This document shows positions 32,801-44,520 of a DNA stretch of 64,000 nucleotides, in pieces. The translations under genes and the position numbers were made by a program. The stretch is from assembly GCF_000151315.2 (NCBI RefSeq), contig NW_011887302.1, positions 1,040,913 through 1,104,912 of the forward strand, written 5' to 3'. Positions within the stretch are counted from its first letter, which is position 1, and the number at the start of each line of letters is the position of its first letter. The notes beneath the pieces were generated by a model. The model was given only the letters and a program-made list of their open reading frames with translations, had not been told where the DNA came from and did no database searches. Origin of the DNA: Capsaspora owczarzaki ATCC 30864 (Eukaryota; Opisthokonta; Filasterea).

Positions 32801-35086
32801 CGTTTGTGAAATGCCCGCCCATCCTGAAGCGCAGCGTGGAAGTCGATATTGCTCACGGCGTGGGGCTGTTTGCAATGCAGCAGTTGCCAGTCTTGGCCGC
32901 CATTCCGGAGCAACAGTTTATTCTCGAACTCGTCGGAGCGAAGGGCTTGGCCAATCTGCCGAAAACGACGATTCCGTGCCAGCTCGTCGGCCGTCTGCAG
33001 ATGCCCACGAAAGTGACGATTCACAATGTTGAAACTACCCCTCTCCAGCACTCTGGAACCGGCCCGTTCTTTGACATTCGGCCGTTCTCTTGCGCCGTCG
33101 AGACCGAGCGCCAAGACGATCTGTCGGACGATTGGGTCGTCACAGTGACTGTCCACAAGTTCCAAGGCGCGTCTCAGCCAGTGGTCATGACCGGGACCAA
33201 GGGCCAATCCCAGCGCAACACTTTCGAATTCCCATCGACAAGAATCTCGACAACAGAGGCCGGCGGCTACATTCTCCAAGCCAAGCTCGTCAATCAAAGC
33301 ACAGGCCATGAGGCGGTCTTGAGCGGCAAACCGGCGGGTGTGCAAGTCGCCGCTGGCGCTCCCCATTCTCTCCGTCTGCTCTCCTCTCCGTCAGAGTCCG
33401 TTCATGGTGGCTCGACCCTCGACGTGGTTCGCGTGTCCGTTCTGGACAAGTCTGGCAATGTGTGTGGTGCCAAACCAACCTCCGACTTTTTGAGCTCGGT
33501 CGAGCTCAAGAGCGACCAAAGCAGCCAGTCTCGGTTGACTGCTGCGATTGCCATCTCGCCGGTCGCCAGCGGTCGAGTCGACCTTGCTCCCGGATCCATT
33601 CTTCAAGCGCAAGTGGTCGGTGGCGTGGCACAATTCCAGAAAATTGATGTGATCGACGGCCCGGACGGCTCTCTGTCCGTCGCTGTTCGGCTGTTGGATT
33701 CTCGCGTCGATCCCGTGACGTTTGTTGTTCCCTTTATGAGTGGTAAGTGGCTTGGGAGCACTGCTTGGTTTTGTGATGGGGTGCTGGGTGTTTAGCTGAC
33801 GATTCTGTCCTTTGACTACAGCCGCGTCTTGGAGTCAAATGTCGAGCGAGCAACAGCGCGTGTCGATGGAAGCAGCCCAGTTGAGTGAGCAACAAAATCA
33901 AATCAAGATGAGGCTTCAAGCGTTGAATGAAGAGTACGGACTGAAGCGGCAGCGCGCTGAGAGAGCCGAGAAAGAGTTTATCGCGGCGCAGCAGACCGTG
34001 GTTCGGCTCACCTCACGTCTTGCAGCACCCGGCGCCGACGGAGATCATGGCGCCCAGCTTCAAGCGTTGTTGAAGCGTGGTAGCACCGACCGCTCGTTCG
34101 CTCCGGGCCCAAAACCACGCGACTACCCGTCGGCCATGCGTCGTGTCATCGACTGTGGCCGAATTGAAGACAGTCAGATTGCAGCAGTCATCGAGACTCT
34201 GCTGGGATCTAGCATGCGCATGGGAGTGATCGATGTTCCCATGGGCTCGCCCGAGTTTGTACGCTTGACCAACGCCAATGCTGGTGACCGCGTTCTCAAC
34301 CTCCAGAACCCTCGAACGGCCAATTCATTCTTCCGTCAGGGTGTCAACAATGACAGCCAACGCACCTTGAAGCTTCCTCGACCCGCTCACGCTGCTGGAT
34401 TCATCGACTTTGCAGTCAACATGATTTTCTTGGAGAGGGAGACTGTCTCCGAGCGAGCCACGGTTTGGTACTTTTTGCTCCGTGACGCGATGATTTTTGA
34501 AACGCAAAAGCATCTGCGAGACTTTGCAGAGCAAATCCGGTCGACCGACAAAATGCCGAACTTGATCGCGCTTGACGGTTACCTCATGCGTGGCGATGGC
34601 ACAACTCAGAAGATGAAAGTTCCCAAACGATCTCAATTTGCAGCCGTCGAAGACGCCAAGCGGTTGGCCGTCGATGCACAGGGGTCACACACGCTCGATC
34701 CACTGCTCCGTACTCTCTTGCAAGGACACATCCAGTCTCAGTACGATAACAAGAAAGTGGCTGAGGCTCAAGAGGTGCTGATTGTCAAGTCCAATGAGCG
34801 GAACGAAGCGACGATGGCTGCCAAAGCGTTGATTGAGCAGCACCAACGTACGTCGATGCAAATGCACGCCGAAAGCTGTTTTTTGTGTACTTTGTTGAAA
34901 TTATCGCTCACGATGGTGTTGTCTACAGAGCTGAAGGGAGAACTCGAGGGAATTGAAGCTCGGCTGCAGCAGCTGAGTGTGCACCGCAGTCAGCTGCTTG
35001 GAACGCACGCTCCACCCGCCAAGCGTACTCACGAGGACGAGGATGACTCTGCCACCACTCGTCGAGTCAAGTCGCGCAGCGCATGA
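26895..35086 (+). CDS. SMCHD1-like GHKL ATPase with SMC hinge and inserted PHD finger
   Basis: Proposed exons: 26895-26926 (weak donor, start uncertain), 27024-27702, 27838-29101, 29179-29378, 29469-31541, 31654-33742, 33822-34847 and 34929-35086. From 27838 on, phases close exactly. The total is about 2,500 aa (human SMCHD1 is 2,005). A GHKL ATPase near the N-terminus shows TALADMMDNSIEAT, DNGRGM and YGVGLKAS. Repeated Ig-like beta domains make up the middle. At about 32040-32220 there is a C4HC3 PHD finger (CNVC, YHPKC, WLCQSC), and near 30508 a small CxxC pair. An SMC hinge follows at about 34120-34640, flanked by coiled coils, with the VVPFMS-to-coil junction matching human LPFMF. SMCHD1 silences chromatin in mammals; plant GMI1 shares the layout. 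The catalytic Glu position is Asp here. Confidence 0.85.
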
Positions 35087-35271
35087 GTGTGTATTCGTGT
35101 ATGTGTGTCTTTGTCTTTGCTTGTGTTTGTGTTTGTGTTTGTGTGCATGTGTGTGTGTGGGTGTGGTGCGTCTACCAATAGTGCCATTCGACTTCAACTT
35201 GCACAATAGCTCTGCATCACCTGTTCGACGTATCCGCTGTTTCCATAACATGTTTGAAAGCATGAGCTGTT

Positions 35272-36563
35272 TTATTGAATAAGTTCGTCACCTTCCTCAA
35301 TGTGTTTCAGCGAGAGCACTTCCAGGACGCCTTGGCCTTTGGTTTCGCTTCGAATCACATCATCCAAGGGCCGGAACGCGCCAGGATCGATCAAGCAGGT
35401 CTAGCGCAAAAAAAAGAAGGAAAAAAAAAAGCAAAAAACCCACACCAAAACAAATCAGCAACAACCATCACCACCATCTTTGCTCCAATTGGCGCAAACA
35501 GAAACCTACCAGCTCCAAATCGCCCGTCCATTCTTCGCTTTCAACCGTGGACACAAGGCTGACAACGCGATCTTTGATTTTCTTCGCATCCTTGACAGGG
35601 AGCACAATCCGCACTCGCATTTGGGCGCGCTTGATCGAGATTGTTTCCTGTAGTTGCTTGATGACCTCAAGTGCCTACATTCAAACACCAATGCGCCACA
35701 GTTTGCAGCGCGTACCGATTCGATTCGATGCGCAACGAAAGGATTGTCAGCACCTCTGCATCGTATCAACGGTTTGGACAAGAGGATTGTCTCAATCCAC
35801 GCACCTGTTGCTTGGTTGACTTTGTCACATTGACAGAAAAGTGCGCATCTTTCATGGCGCGCTCGATCAGCGTCACCGTAAACGGGCGCTGCGTCTCCGA
35901 ATTGACACACATCTCGGTCACAATTGTGGCAATTTCTCGATACATGGCGTCCAGCTGCACCTGCCGCTCCTTTTCCGAGACTTGGAGTTCACCTTTGGTC
36001 AGAATCTGAGTCGCACAGGAGACCATACAGACCAGATGACGTGAGTGAGTGTCAAGCGCACGGGTTTTGGAGTGCTTCTTCATCCTTGTGATGACGATGA
36101 TGCCAATGATAGTAACCGGACATCGAGCTCATCAGCATCATCATCATCATAGTGACGGCTTGATGGAGACGGCTCGACGGAGGGAAGGGGTTGCAGTTAC
36201 CTCGTGGATGACCTTCTCCTGGTCGGCGGTTCCGAACGCGGCCTCAATCTCCTCGCGCTTGGCAGCCTGGCCCTTGGAGACGTTGAGGAAGATGGTGTGT
36301 GTTTGCAAGACCTCGTCAATGTCCTTCTCCCTGTGTGCAAGCGGTCATAGAGGTTTTTTGGATTACGTCAAAATTGACCAAGTTCGTTGCGCAACCAACC
36401 ACACACACAAACACACACAGACAACGGCTGCTTACACGCCAGAACGCCAGCTCATGACCTTGTTCTTGTAGCACGCGAGCTCGTAGCGCGTGCCGCCCTT
36501 GCGCAGGCGAACAATCGCAACGTTCGTCAGGCGGATTTGGTTTGTCGGCGTGAAAATCGACAT
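35272..36563 (-). CDS. SBDS: SBDS, 60S ribosome maturation factor
   Basis: Five exons read leftward: 36563-36436, 36330-36201, 36005-35805, 35674-35510 and 35400-35272, giving 250 aa, the same length as human SBDS. The start [16 protein letters not shown] is nearly identical to human. Other matches are [46 protein letters not shown] and the C-terminal [13 protein letters not shown]. The N-terminal FYSH domain, central helical domain and C-terminal ferredoxin-like domain are all complete. SBDS works with the GTPase EFL1 to remove eIF6 from late pre-60S subunits. The gene converges on the SMCHD1-like gene (185 bp apart) and is divergent from the carboxypeptidase gene. Confidence 0.98.
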
Positions 36564-36956
36564 TGTCTTAGAAACTGAGCAAGTACAAAGTGCAAAAAAA
36601 TACAAGAAAAAAAAAAGAACTGAGACAACGATGCAAGGAAAGTTCAGAGACTGCAAATGGCTGGAAACCAACTCAGACAAGGATGTTTTTGCAATGCCTC
36701 GCATTGATATTCGATCGTACCCCCGGCGTAGCAGTCATCAGACAGCTCCAATTCAGAGATGTTTTATTCTAGCATGTAACAGTGGAATATCGGGTGGCGA
36801 ATAGACCTCGCGGGGATCGATGGAGCGAACAACTGCGGCCTGCCTGTCTGTCTGTCTGAGCTCTTGCCTTCTCAGATTCTAACGGCCAGTCCAGCCAGTT
36901 CCGTTTCGTCGTTTCTCAGTCTTCTTCTTTCTTTCTTTCTTTTATTTTTATTTTCA
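36564..36956. other. Divergent intergenic region, SBDS / carboxypeptidase
   Basis: This is 393 nt between two divergent starts. It has a short CTGT repeat at about 36845-36860 and a T/TTTC-rich stretch just before 36957. No gene was seen. Confidence 0.6.
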
Positions 36957-39585
36957 ATGATGCGTTTCCAGTCATCGGTGCTTTGCATTGCACTTGTTGC
37001 ACTTGCCATTGCTGCTGCCAATGCAGACGACCGCATTGTGAATCTGCCTGGCCTGCCCGCCAGCCTCGCCAACCTCGAGATGTACTCTGGCGCGGTCGTC
37101 GTCAACGCGACCCACCAGCGATCCCTCTTCTACATGCTCGCCATGTCCCAAGGCGACAAGAACAGCGATCCCCTGTAAAAACCATAGCCCTACAGTTTGG
37201 CTGGAAATGCATTGCAACTCGTGTCTGTCTTTTTGGTCGTGACCTTTCATTGCGCTCCTTCTGCTGCTCCTGCTGCTTGGGCTTCGCGCGTTCGTCGTGC
37301 TCTCCTCTCATTCCTCAAATCAAATCTGGGGACGTTGCTCAGCCCGAAGCGTGCAGTCTAGCGCTGGCTTTGGATTACAGGAGCACACAATCAAAAACCG
37401 CGACGGATGAGGTTTTTTTTTTTTTTTTTTTTTGGTTTTTGTTGATTTCTCAGTTTTTCAGATTTTTGTTTTTGAAAAAGCAAAAATAACAACAAAAAAC
37501 GTCAGCGAACAAAAGAAAACAAAAAATATCAACGAGTTCGCGATGGCGATTGAACACATGCAATGTGCCCCAGCATGATGAAAGGCTCAGAGTTGGTGGA
37601 CGGGTTGGTGAAAATTCAAGGTCGTAACGTTTTGTTTGTTTGCTCACTTTTGTTCTGAATCACTTTGCAATGTTCGATGATTTTGTTTCACGACAGCGTC
37701 GCTTTCCTCAACGGCGGGTAAGTTTGGTTTGTGGACATTTGTTGGCTCGAGTTGCTTTTTGCCATGCCACTCGCTCACTGTTTGACTTTTGCTCTTGTTC
37801 CGGTGTTCAGTCCCGGCTGCTCGTCCCTCGGTGGCGGCATGATGTCCGAATGCGTAAGAACACTTGTCGTTCTTTGCATGTATGCGTGTTTGCTTCAAAA
37901 CTTTTGCATTGTACAAACAGGGCCCCTGTCAGTCCTTCCATTTCCTTGCATTCAGCGCTCATCCCACAGAAAACTCCGGCTCTCTCACCTTGCTTGTTTG
38001 TTTGTTTGTTTGTTTGTTTGTTTTGTTTGTTTGTTCTTTTTTTTCACCTTCAAAACTCAAAAACAGTCTTCCCCGATGCCAACGGAAACCTCCTGGAAAA
38101 CCCCAACAGCTGGAACAAGATTGCCAACCTGCTTGTCGTCGAGAGCCCCTCTGGCGTCGGCTTTAGCACCTCGCAGAACACAGCCGACTACAACACTGGC
38201 GACGTCCAGACCGCCCAGGACTGGCTCGCCTTCCTGCTCATCTTCCTCGCCAAGTACCCCCAGTTTGCCAACCGCCCCTTCCACATTGCCGGTGAATCGT
38301 ACGGCGGACACTACATCCCCCAGCTTGCCAAGGCCATTCTCGACTCGAACGCTGCCGGCATCAACCCCAAGATCAACCTCGTCTCTTACATGGCTGGCAA
38401 CCCCTGGACTGACACCACCATTGACAACATGTACACTGCCCAGAGCTGGTGGGCCCGTGCCATCAACTCGTACGAGACCTGGAACGGCATGGCCACCTAC
38501 TGCGATTTCGGCAAGATTGGTGAGTGTTTGTTTTTGTTTCTCGGTCGATTTTTGCTGCTGCACGCAAGTTTGTTCGCATTGCATCTCGTTCATTTATTTT
38601 CTCACGCTTTGTGATTTTGATGCAGGCCCGCTCGCCGCTCTGGAAGTCGCCCAGTACAACGCCCCCGACCCGCTCAAGTGCCAAAAGTTCGTCACCGCCA
38701 GCACCAACGAGATGGGCAACATTGACATTTACGAAATCTACCAAGACGTCTGCCTGGCTGGCCCCGACGGCCGTGTCGGCGCTCGCAACAACCACGGTGC
38801 TCACCTGCTCAAGGCTCTTGCCAAGGGTCCCGACGCCCACCTCACCATCCTCGGCCACCTTGGCCGCCGCATTCTCGAAGCCGAGAAGAGCCGTCCCCAG
38901 AAGCTCCGTCGCGATCCCCCGGTCGAGCCCTGCATTGACGACTTTGTGCAGACCTACCTCAACCGAGCGGACGTCCAGGCTGCCATCCACGCTCCCACTC
39001 TCTCCTACGGCTGGATGGACTGCTCCAACATTGTCAACTACTCGTACAACGATCTGCTTGCGTCCGTGCTCCCCCTGATCCAGACGCTCACCAAGTCTGG
39101 CATCCGCATGCTCATGTAGTAAGTAGTCGAGTGTTTTGGCCATTTGGGGTTGGGCACCGTCGTCTGATTTTTTTTTCTTTGGTTTGTTTTCAACTCATTT
39201 TTTTGTTGTTGTTGTTGTTGTGCAGCACCGGTGACCATGACGGTATCATTGCCTCGCTCGCCACAACCACCAACGTCCGCGCGCTCAACCTGACCGTTGT
39301 CCAGAACTGGCGCCCGTGGATTGGCAGCGACCAGCAAGTCGCTGGCTTTGTCGAGACCTACAACGGCATGACCTTGGCGACTGTTCGCGGTGCTGGGTAA
39401 GATCGCGAGAGAGGGAGAGAGATGGAAGCAGGTCTCTTTGTGCTTTTTGGCTTGCTGTGATGTGGCCTCTCACTCCTGAACCTTGCCCGTCTTTTTTGCT
39501 GCCGTACAGTCACATGGTTCCTTACATTCAGCCCGCTCGCGCCTTCGATCTCTTCAGCCGCTGGGTGAACAACAAGCCGCTGTAA
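36957..39585 (+). CDS. Secreted or vacuolar serine carboxypeptidase (peptidase family S10)
   Basis: Eight exons close in phase: 36957-37174, 37697-37717, 37811-37853, 37921-37927, 38067-38519, 38626-39118, 39226-39396 and 39510-39585, giving 493 aa. The start MMRFQSSVLCIALVALAIAA is a clear signal peptide. The substrate-carboxylate loop NGGPGCSSLGGG is assembled from exons 2 and 3. The 7-nt exon 4 supplies Gly-Pro and the first base of Phe, and exon 5 continues FPDANGNLLENPNSWNK. Catalytic residues are visible: Ser174 in GESYGGHYIP, the Asp of the GDHDG motif near residue 415, and His470 in GHMVP. Family members cut single C-terminal residues in lysosome-like or secreted compartments. No ER-retention or membrane signal was seen at the C-terminus. 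Intron 1 is long (522 nt) with a T run of about 24. Confidence 0.95.
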
Positions 39586-39804
39586 ATCGAGCCAAGCCCT
39601 GATGAGCATTGCGATTTTGCTCTTCCCAGCACACCAGTGTGTTTTCGTTTGTTTTTCGCATTCCAAAATAAACAAGTGCTGCGTCAGTCCGTTTTGTTGG
39701 TGCACAGTTTTGCTCTAGTCTCAGTCATATTTTTTCGCACTCCTCTCTCATCCGCTCAGACAATCAGACTTTTGACAATTCTTCATCAATTTCGCTCATA
39801 ATTC

Positions 39805-39806
<2 letters not shown>

Positions 39807-39842
<36 letters not shown>
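39807..39842. repeat. CT dinucleotide microsatellite before ALG6
   Basis: A nearly pure run of about 18 CT units ends 30 nt before the ALG6 start codon, so it lies in the leader or promoter. Length variation between strains is likely. Confidence 0.95.
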
Positions 39843-39843
<1 letters not shown>

Positions 39844-39871
39844 GCTGTCTCACTCGTCTTCTTCTAATCCA

Positions 39872-42016
39872 ATGAATTCGATGGAGCTGCAGTCTGCGCT
39901 CGCGTCGTCGTCGTTCGTGGCGATCGTCGAGCAGGAGCGACTCCAATCCCAGGCTGCCATTCTCGTTGCCACCCTGGCGCTGCTCGTCCGCGCGGCCGTC
40001 GGACTCTATCCGCATTCTGGCCAGGCAACCCCGCCAATGTACGGCGACTACGAGGCCCAGCGCCACTGGATGGAAATCACGCTCCATCTGCCTCCCGCCG
40101 AGTGGTACCACAACTCAACCTCCAACGATCTGCTCTACTGGGGCCTGGACTACCCGCCGCTCACTGCCTACGGCTCGTGGCTCTGTGGCGCAATGCAAGT
40201 TCTCACATTCGCGTTTTCCTTGCTCTGCGCGGAGAACTTGACGTTTTCGTCCAACTTTGCAAATTTTCTGAGAAATTTCAGAGTTTGGAAAGTCACTCAA
40301 TTGTGTTATTTCCGTTCTTGTTATCCAAAAATTGCTGTCTTTGTACGACAGAGCGCACTTCTTCGACCCGGAATGGGTGGCGCTGGACACTTCGCGAGGG
40401 TTTGAATCGAAAAGCAGCAAGGCGTTCATGCGAGCCACTGTGCTCGTGAGCGATTTGCTCATCTTCTTTCCAGCAGTGTTCCTGTTCTGCCGGCAGATTC
40501 TCGCCGATTTCACAAGGTCAAAGCAGGTATATTTTTTTTTTGTGGCGGTTGCTCAAGTCTCTACCTGGTGAATATTTGAGTGCGCTAACCGCAACCACGT
40601 CGTCGCTCTTCTCGGGGGTCAGATTGCAATCGCCTTCATGATCCTGCTGCAACCAGGGCTCATTCTGATCGATCACGGCCACTTTCAGTACAATTGCATC
40701 AGTCTTGGACTCGCACTTCTGGCAATCGTGGCAGTCATGCGAGACTGGGATATTCTTGGCAGCGTTCTGTTCTGCCTGTCTCTCAACTACAAGCAGATGT
40801 CGCTCTACTATGCACCCGCTTTCTTTAGCTTTCTTCTTGGCAAGAGTCTTCAGTCGGCACATCCGTAAGTGATTTTTGCTTTGTTGGGTTGTTTGATGTG
40901 ACGAAACGTACGATGGAGTTTGGCTCATCGCACCTTTTTCTCGAAGAGTGTTGCGCATAGCAGCGCTCGGCGTTACAGTGATTGCGACATTTGCTCTCTG
41001 CTGGCTGCCCTTTTTGACCTCCATCGATTCGGTGGCCCAAGTCTTGCATCGCATCTTCCCAATTGGACGCGGGCTCTTTGAGGATAAGGTCGCAAATGTA
41101 TGGTGCGCTGTTTCCGTTCTCATCAAGTTGCGAGCCATCTTTGAGCAAGCGCTTCTTGTGCGAATCAGGTATGGTCGCATGGTCGCATGGCTACTCCGTT
41201 GTCGAAGCGAGACTCGCGAAATTTTTGTGCTCACCTTGTCACCACCACTCCAGTGCGATTTGTACTCTCCTCGCAATTCTCCCAAGCTCTGTCAATCTAG
41301 CTCTGCGGCCAAGCCAGACTGGATTTCTATACGCTCTGGTCAACTCTTCGCTTGGATTTTTCCTGTTTTCGTATCAAGTTCACGAAAAGTCCATCCTGCT
41401 CGTCGCGCTCCCAGCTTCCTTGCTATTAGCCTCAGATCCTCTCAACGCGGTCTTCTTTTTGCTGCTTTCCACGGCAAGGTATGTTTAACGGGATGCAGAT
41501 GAAAGGTTGAACGGAATTCGATGATTTTTGTGTTTCCAACTTTTACCTCTTCTGTTTTTTTGTTTGCCAGCATGTTCCCGTTGTTGCACAAAGACGGCCT
41601 GGCAATTCCATATGCAATTTGCATCGTCTTCTTTGTGATTGTTGTGCTGCACATGCTGAATGTTTCCCTGCAAGCTTGTCAACACCTCACCACCATCGGC
41701 AAGCTTCAGGTAAATCGCCAACACACGCACACATACCCGGAAAAAAGTGATTGGTTGGTTGGTTGTAGTTTGGCTCACAGCGAGTGACTCGGTTTCTTGT
41801 GTGAATTTGCAGCTTGCAGCAGTAATTGTGTGCTTTTCAGGGCTGCACTTGGCGTGGTACTTTTACATTCCTCCAGCACATCTCCCTCACGCAAACTTGC
41901 TCCTTTTCGCCGTCGTCTCGTGTGCAAGCTTTGTTCTATTTGCCGTGTATTTCAACTGGCGGCAGTGGCAACTCAACGGCGTGCCTACCTCCACACACAA
42001 GCTGAAACACTCCTGA
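39872..42016 (+). CDS. ALG6: ALG6, dolichyl-P-Glc:Man9GlcNAc2-PP-dolichol alpha-1,3-glucosyltransferase
   Basis: Seven exons: 39872-40194, 40352-40526, 40623-40864, 40947-41168, 41254-41478, 41571-41709 and 41813-42016, giving 509 aa (human is 507). The first luminal loop carries [13 protein letters not shown] with the predicted catalytic Asp59, then [15 protein letters not shown]. Later signatures include [27 protein letters not shown] and [11 protein letters not shown], with many hydrophobic segments as expected for an ER GT-C enzyme. It adds the first glucose to the lipid-linked N-glycan precursor. ALG8 is the sister family, but the loop motifs favour ALG6. Intron 1 needs a GC donor (GCAAGT at 40195); a GT donor three bases later would put exon 2 in the wrong frame. 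The joined protein aligns without gaps at this point ([12 protein letters not shown] against human CAYVAKFINPDW). Confidence 0.95.
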
Positions 42017-42332
42017 TTGCTGCGTTCTTGCACCAACAAATTTATGAATAAAATCAAAAATAGCACAATTTGATTGCTCGTTGATGATGATATTTACGCA
42101 GGGATGTATTTTTTCGTGTATCAAACACGCAGGCATTCGCACGGGGTGGAAAACAAAAAGATGATGGCTGGGGAGAACATACAATGCAATCCGGAGTCAG
42201 ACATAGAGATGAACACAGATGGAGGAAGGATTAAAAACAACAAGATTTGAATCAAATGAAGAGATGAGGAAAGAAGGGGCAATTGGAAATCAAGAAATGA
42301 GAACGTGAGCGCATCACGCAGAAAGAACTGGC
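42017..42332. other. Convergent 3' region, ALG6 / GLI-like gene
   Basis: This is 316 nt between two stop codons. An ATAAA-rich segment at about 42044-42060 probably contains the ALG6 polyadenylation signal. No gene was seen. Confidence 0.6.
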
Positions 42333-42968
42333 TCACTGGGAGGAAGCACTCGTTAAAGCCTCGGCGGGATACGTAGGGGACTGGTCGTGCCAGAAGAGAT
42401 TGTTAGGGGACGTGCTCAACGACAGCAGGGCCATGGTTGCATCGCTGGCTTCTTGCACAACAGGCTTGCCGATGGGCACAGCTTGCGTCTGGCCACTACT
42501 GGACGAGTCACTGGAGGACACGCGGACGCGCTTTGGCGAGGAGTGCGTCTCTTGAGCCTCGCGGTACTGAGCAATGTGCTCCTGTTGCGCGTTGGCGACA
42601 GAGTTTTGCTGGAGCTGTTGGGCTTGGGATGGCTGCTGCTGCATGACAAACTGCTGCTGCGGGATCACTTGCGTTTGGTACACGGGCATGGGTGCGTATG
42701 CAAACTGCGGCTGCAGCGGGTGCGGAGCAGCAGCCATGGGCACCAGATGCGGGCGGGTTTGCTGCTGGGCTTGCTGTTGGAAGGGTTGCACCTGCATCAC
42801 TTGGACTGGGTGGTAGACAACATCCTGGCTCGGACGAGGTGACTTGGTGTACAAGTCGCGAGGGCTGGTCGCGGGCATCGACAACGGGGATGGGAAGGCA
42901 GAATGACTAAAGGTGCCGACTGCCTCCGTCGTTGGGAAGCTGTGCATTTTCATCACAGGGCGCGGAGC

Positions 42969-42999
<31 letters not shown>

Positions 43000-43355
43000 A
43001 TTTGCATCTGCAGCTGTGGCTGCTGTTGCATTTGAGATGCAACCATGGGCTTTTGATGCTGCACGAGGCTGGGGTAGCTCATGTCAATCATGTCTGCAAA
43101 CGAGGTCGTCGTTTTACTGCCAGAGGAGGGAGTTTGCGCCATGGAAGGGGCCGGCGCCGTGGTGACAAAGCCCAAGTTCGAGCTGCTTCCTGACGAGTTC
43201 AGAAAGCCAAGGCTGGAGGCGCTGTTGCTCGAAGGCGTGAGCAGCGTCACGTTGGACGGAAACATGCCGACTGCTTGGCCTTGGTGTGCGATAAAATGCG
43301 TCTGGCTTGGCACTTGCACCACTTGTTGGAAAGGCATCACACCCTGGATGAATCG

Positions 43356-43393
<38 letters not shown>

Positions 43394-44520
43394 GCTGCTG
43401 CTGCAGCTGCTGTGGCTGCTGCATCTGCATTGGAAGAGAAATCATATGTGGTTGAGATTGCGACTGGTGAGGACGGAACTGTTGTTGTTGCTGCTGTTGT
43501 TGTTGCAGGAACACTTGCGATTGTTGGGTGGCGAGCTGCGGGAATTGCTGCATGCTGTTGTTGTTGTTGCGGCTGATGCTGATGCTGATGACGATGTGGC
43601 TGCTGCTGTTGCTGCTGCTGCTGCTGGTCAGACTTGACATCCGGAGATCGTCCCATGGCAGCCGCCGCAGTGCTGATGTGCGCTTCGCTGTGGCGATAGA
43701 GGCTGGCCACGTCAGAGTAGCGGCGGCCACACCCCGGGTACACACAGACAAAGGGCTTGTCTGCCGCAGTGTGCGACGTCGAGTGGTGTTCGAGGGACTT
43801 GGCCTCGGAGAAGCGCTTGCCGCAGCCTTGGACGGGGCACGCAAACGGCTTTGCGCCGGAATGCGAGCGCATGTGCTTTGTGAGAATGTCGAGGCGGGAA
43901 AAGTGCTTGCCGCAGTTGTTGATGGTGCATTCGTATGGCTTCTCGCCAGTGTGCGTTCGCAGGTGCGTCACCAGCTTCTGGCGCGTGGTGAATGCACGAC
44001 CGTTGCGGACGCAGCCAGTCCAGCCGCAAAAGCCGTCCCAGTTGTCGTGGTTGTTGCGTCGCGACTTGACATGCTCAATCATGAGGTGCTCGACCATCAT
44101 GTCGAGTGTGGCAAAGTCCAAACCACAGCCAATCCACTGGCAAATCGATTTGGCGTGGCTGACCAAGCCGGCAGCGACCGTCGACGCAGCCGCAGCCGCA
44201 GCCTGCAAAAAGGACGACGAGGTGAGGATTGGCGTCGACAGCGATTGCATGCCACCGACAGCAATGCTGGGTGGTGATGAAGTGGAGACACCACCGCGCG
44301 AAGCGAACTGCGCGGCGGACGCAAACTGTCCGTGGTTGTTCTTGGAGCCAGCCGCGCCGAGGCCACCATTCACAAGCATTCCGTTGGCACTGTGCATCAC
44401 GTCGCCAAACATGGCATTTGCAGAGGTCGCAAATGTTTCGCCAAATCCCACCGTGTCGGCTTCCTCGTCACTGCTGACGCTGCTGCCGGCATCACCCCGG
44501 TTTTGCTGGCTGCTCGACAT
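42333..44520 (-). CDS. GLI/GLIS/ZIC-type five-finger C2H2 transcription factor with Gln-rich tail
   Basis: The start ATG is at 44520 (MSSSQQNRGDAG). Residues about 125-277 hold five C2H2 fingers in the GLI/GLIS/ZIC pattern: an atypical first finger (CQWIGCG, long spacing to EH), a second with CGWTGC, then HTGEKPYECTINNCGKHFS, HSGAKPFACPVQGCGKRFS and KPFVCVYPGCGRRYS. The tail, about 480 residues, is rich in Gln, Pro, Ser and Met, like activation domains. The N-terminal frame stays open to 43114, but its sequence after about 43640 becomes Thr/Ala repeats. A second frame, open to the stop at 42333, carries the natural-looking tail. A 103-nt intron (43638-43536, GTCAAG donor, CCGCAG acceptor, phase 0) would join them. 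An indel in the CAG run would too. Total is about 690 aa with that intron. Confidence 0.8.
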
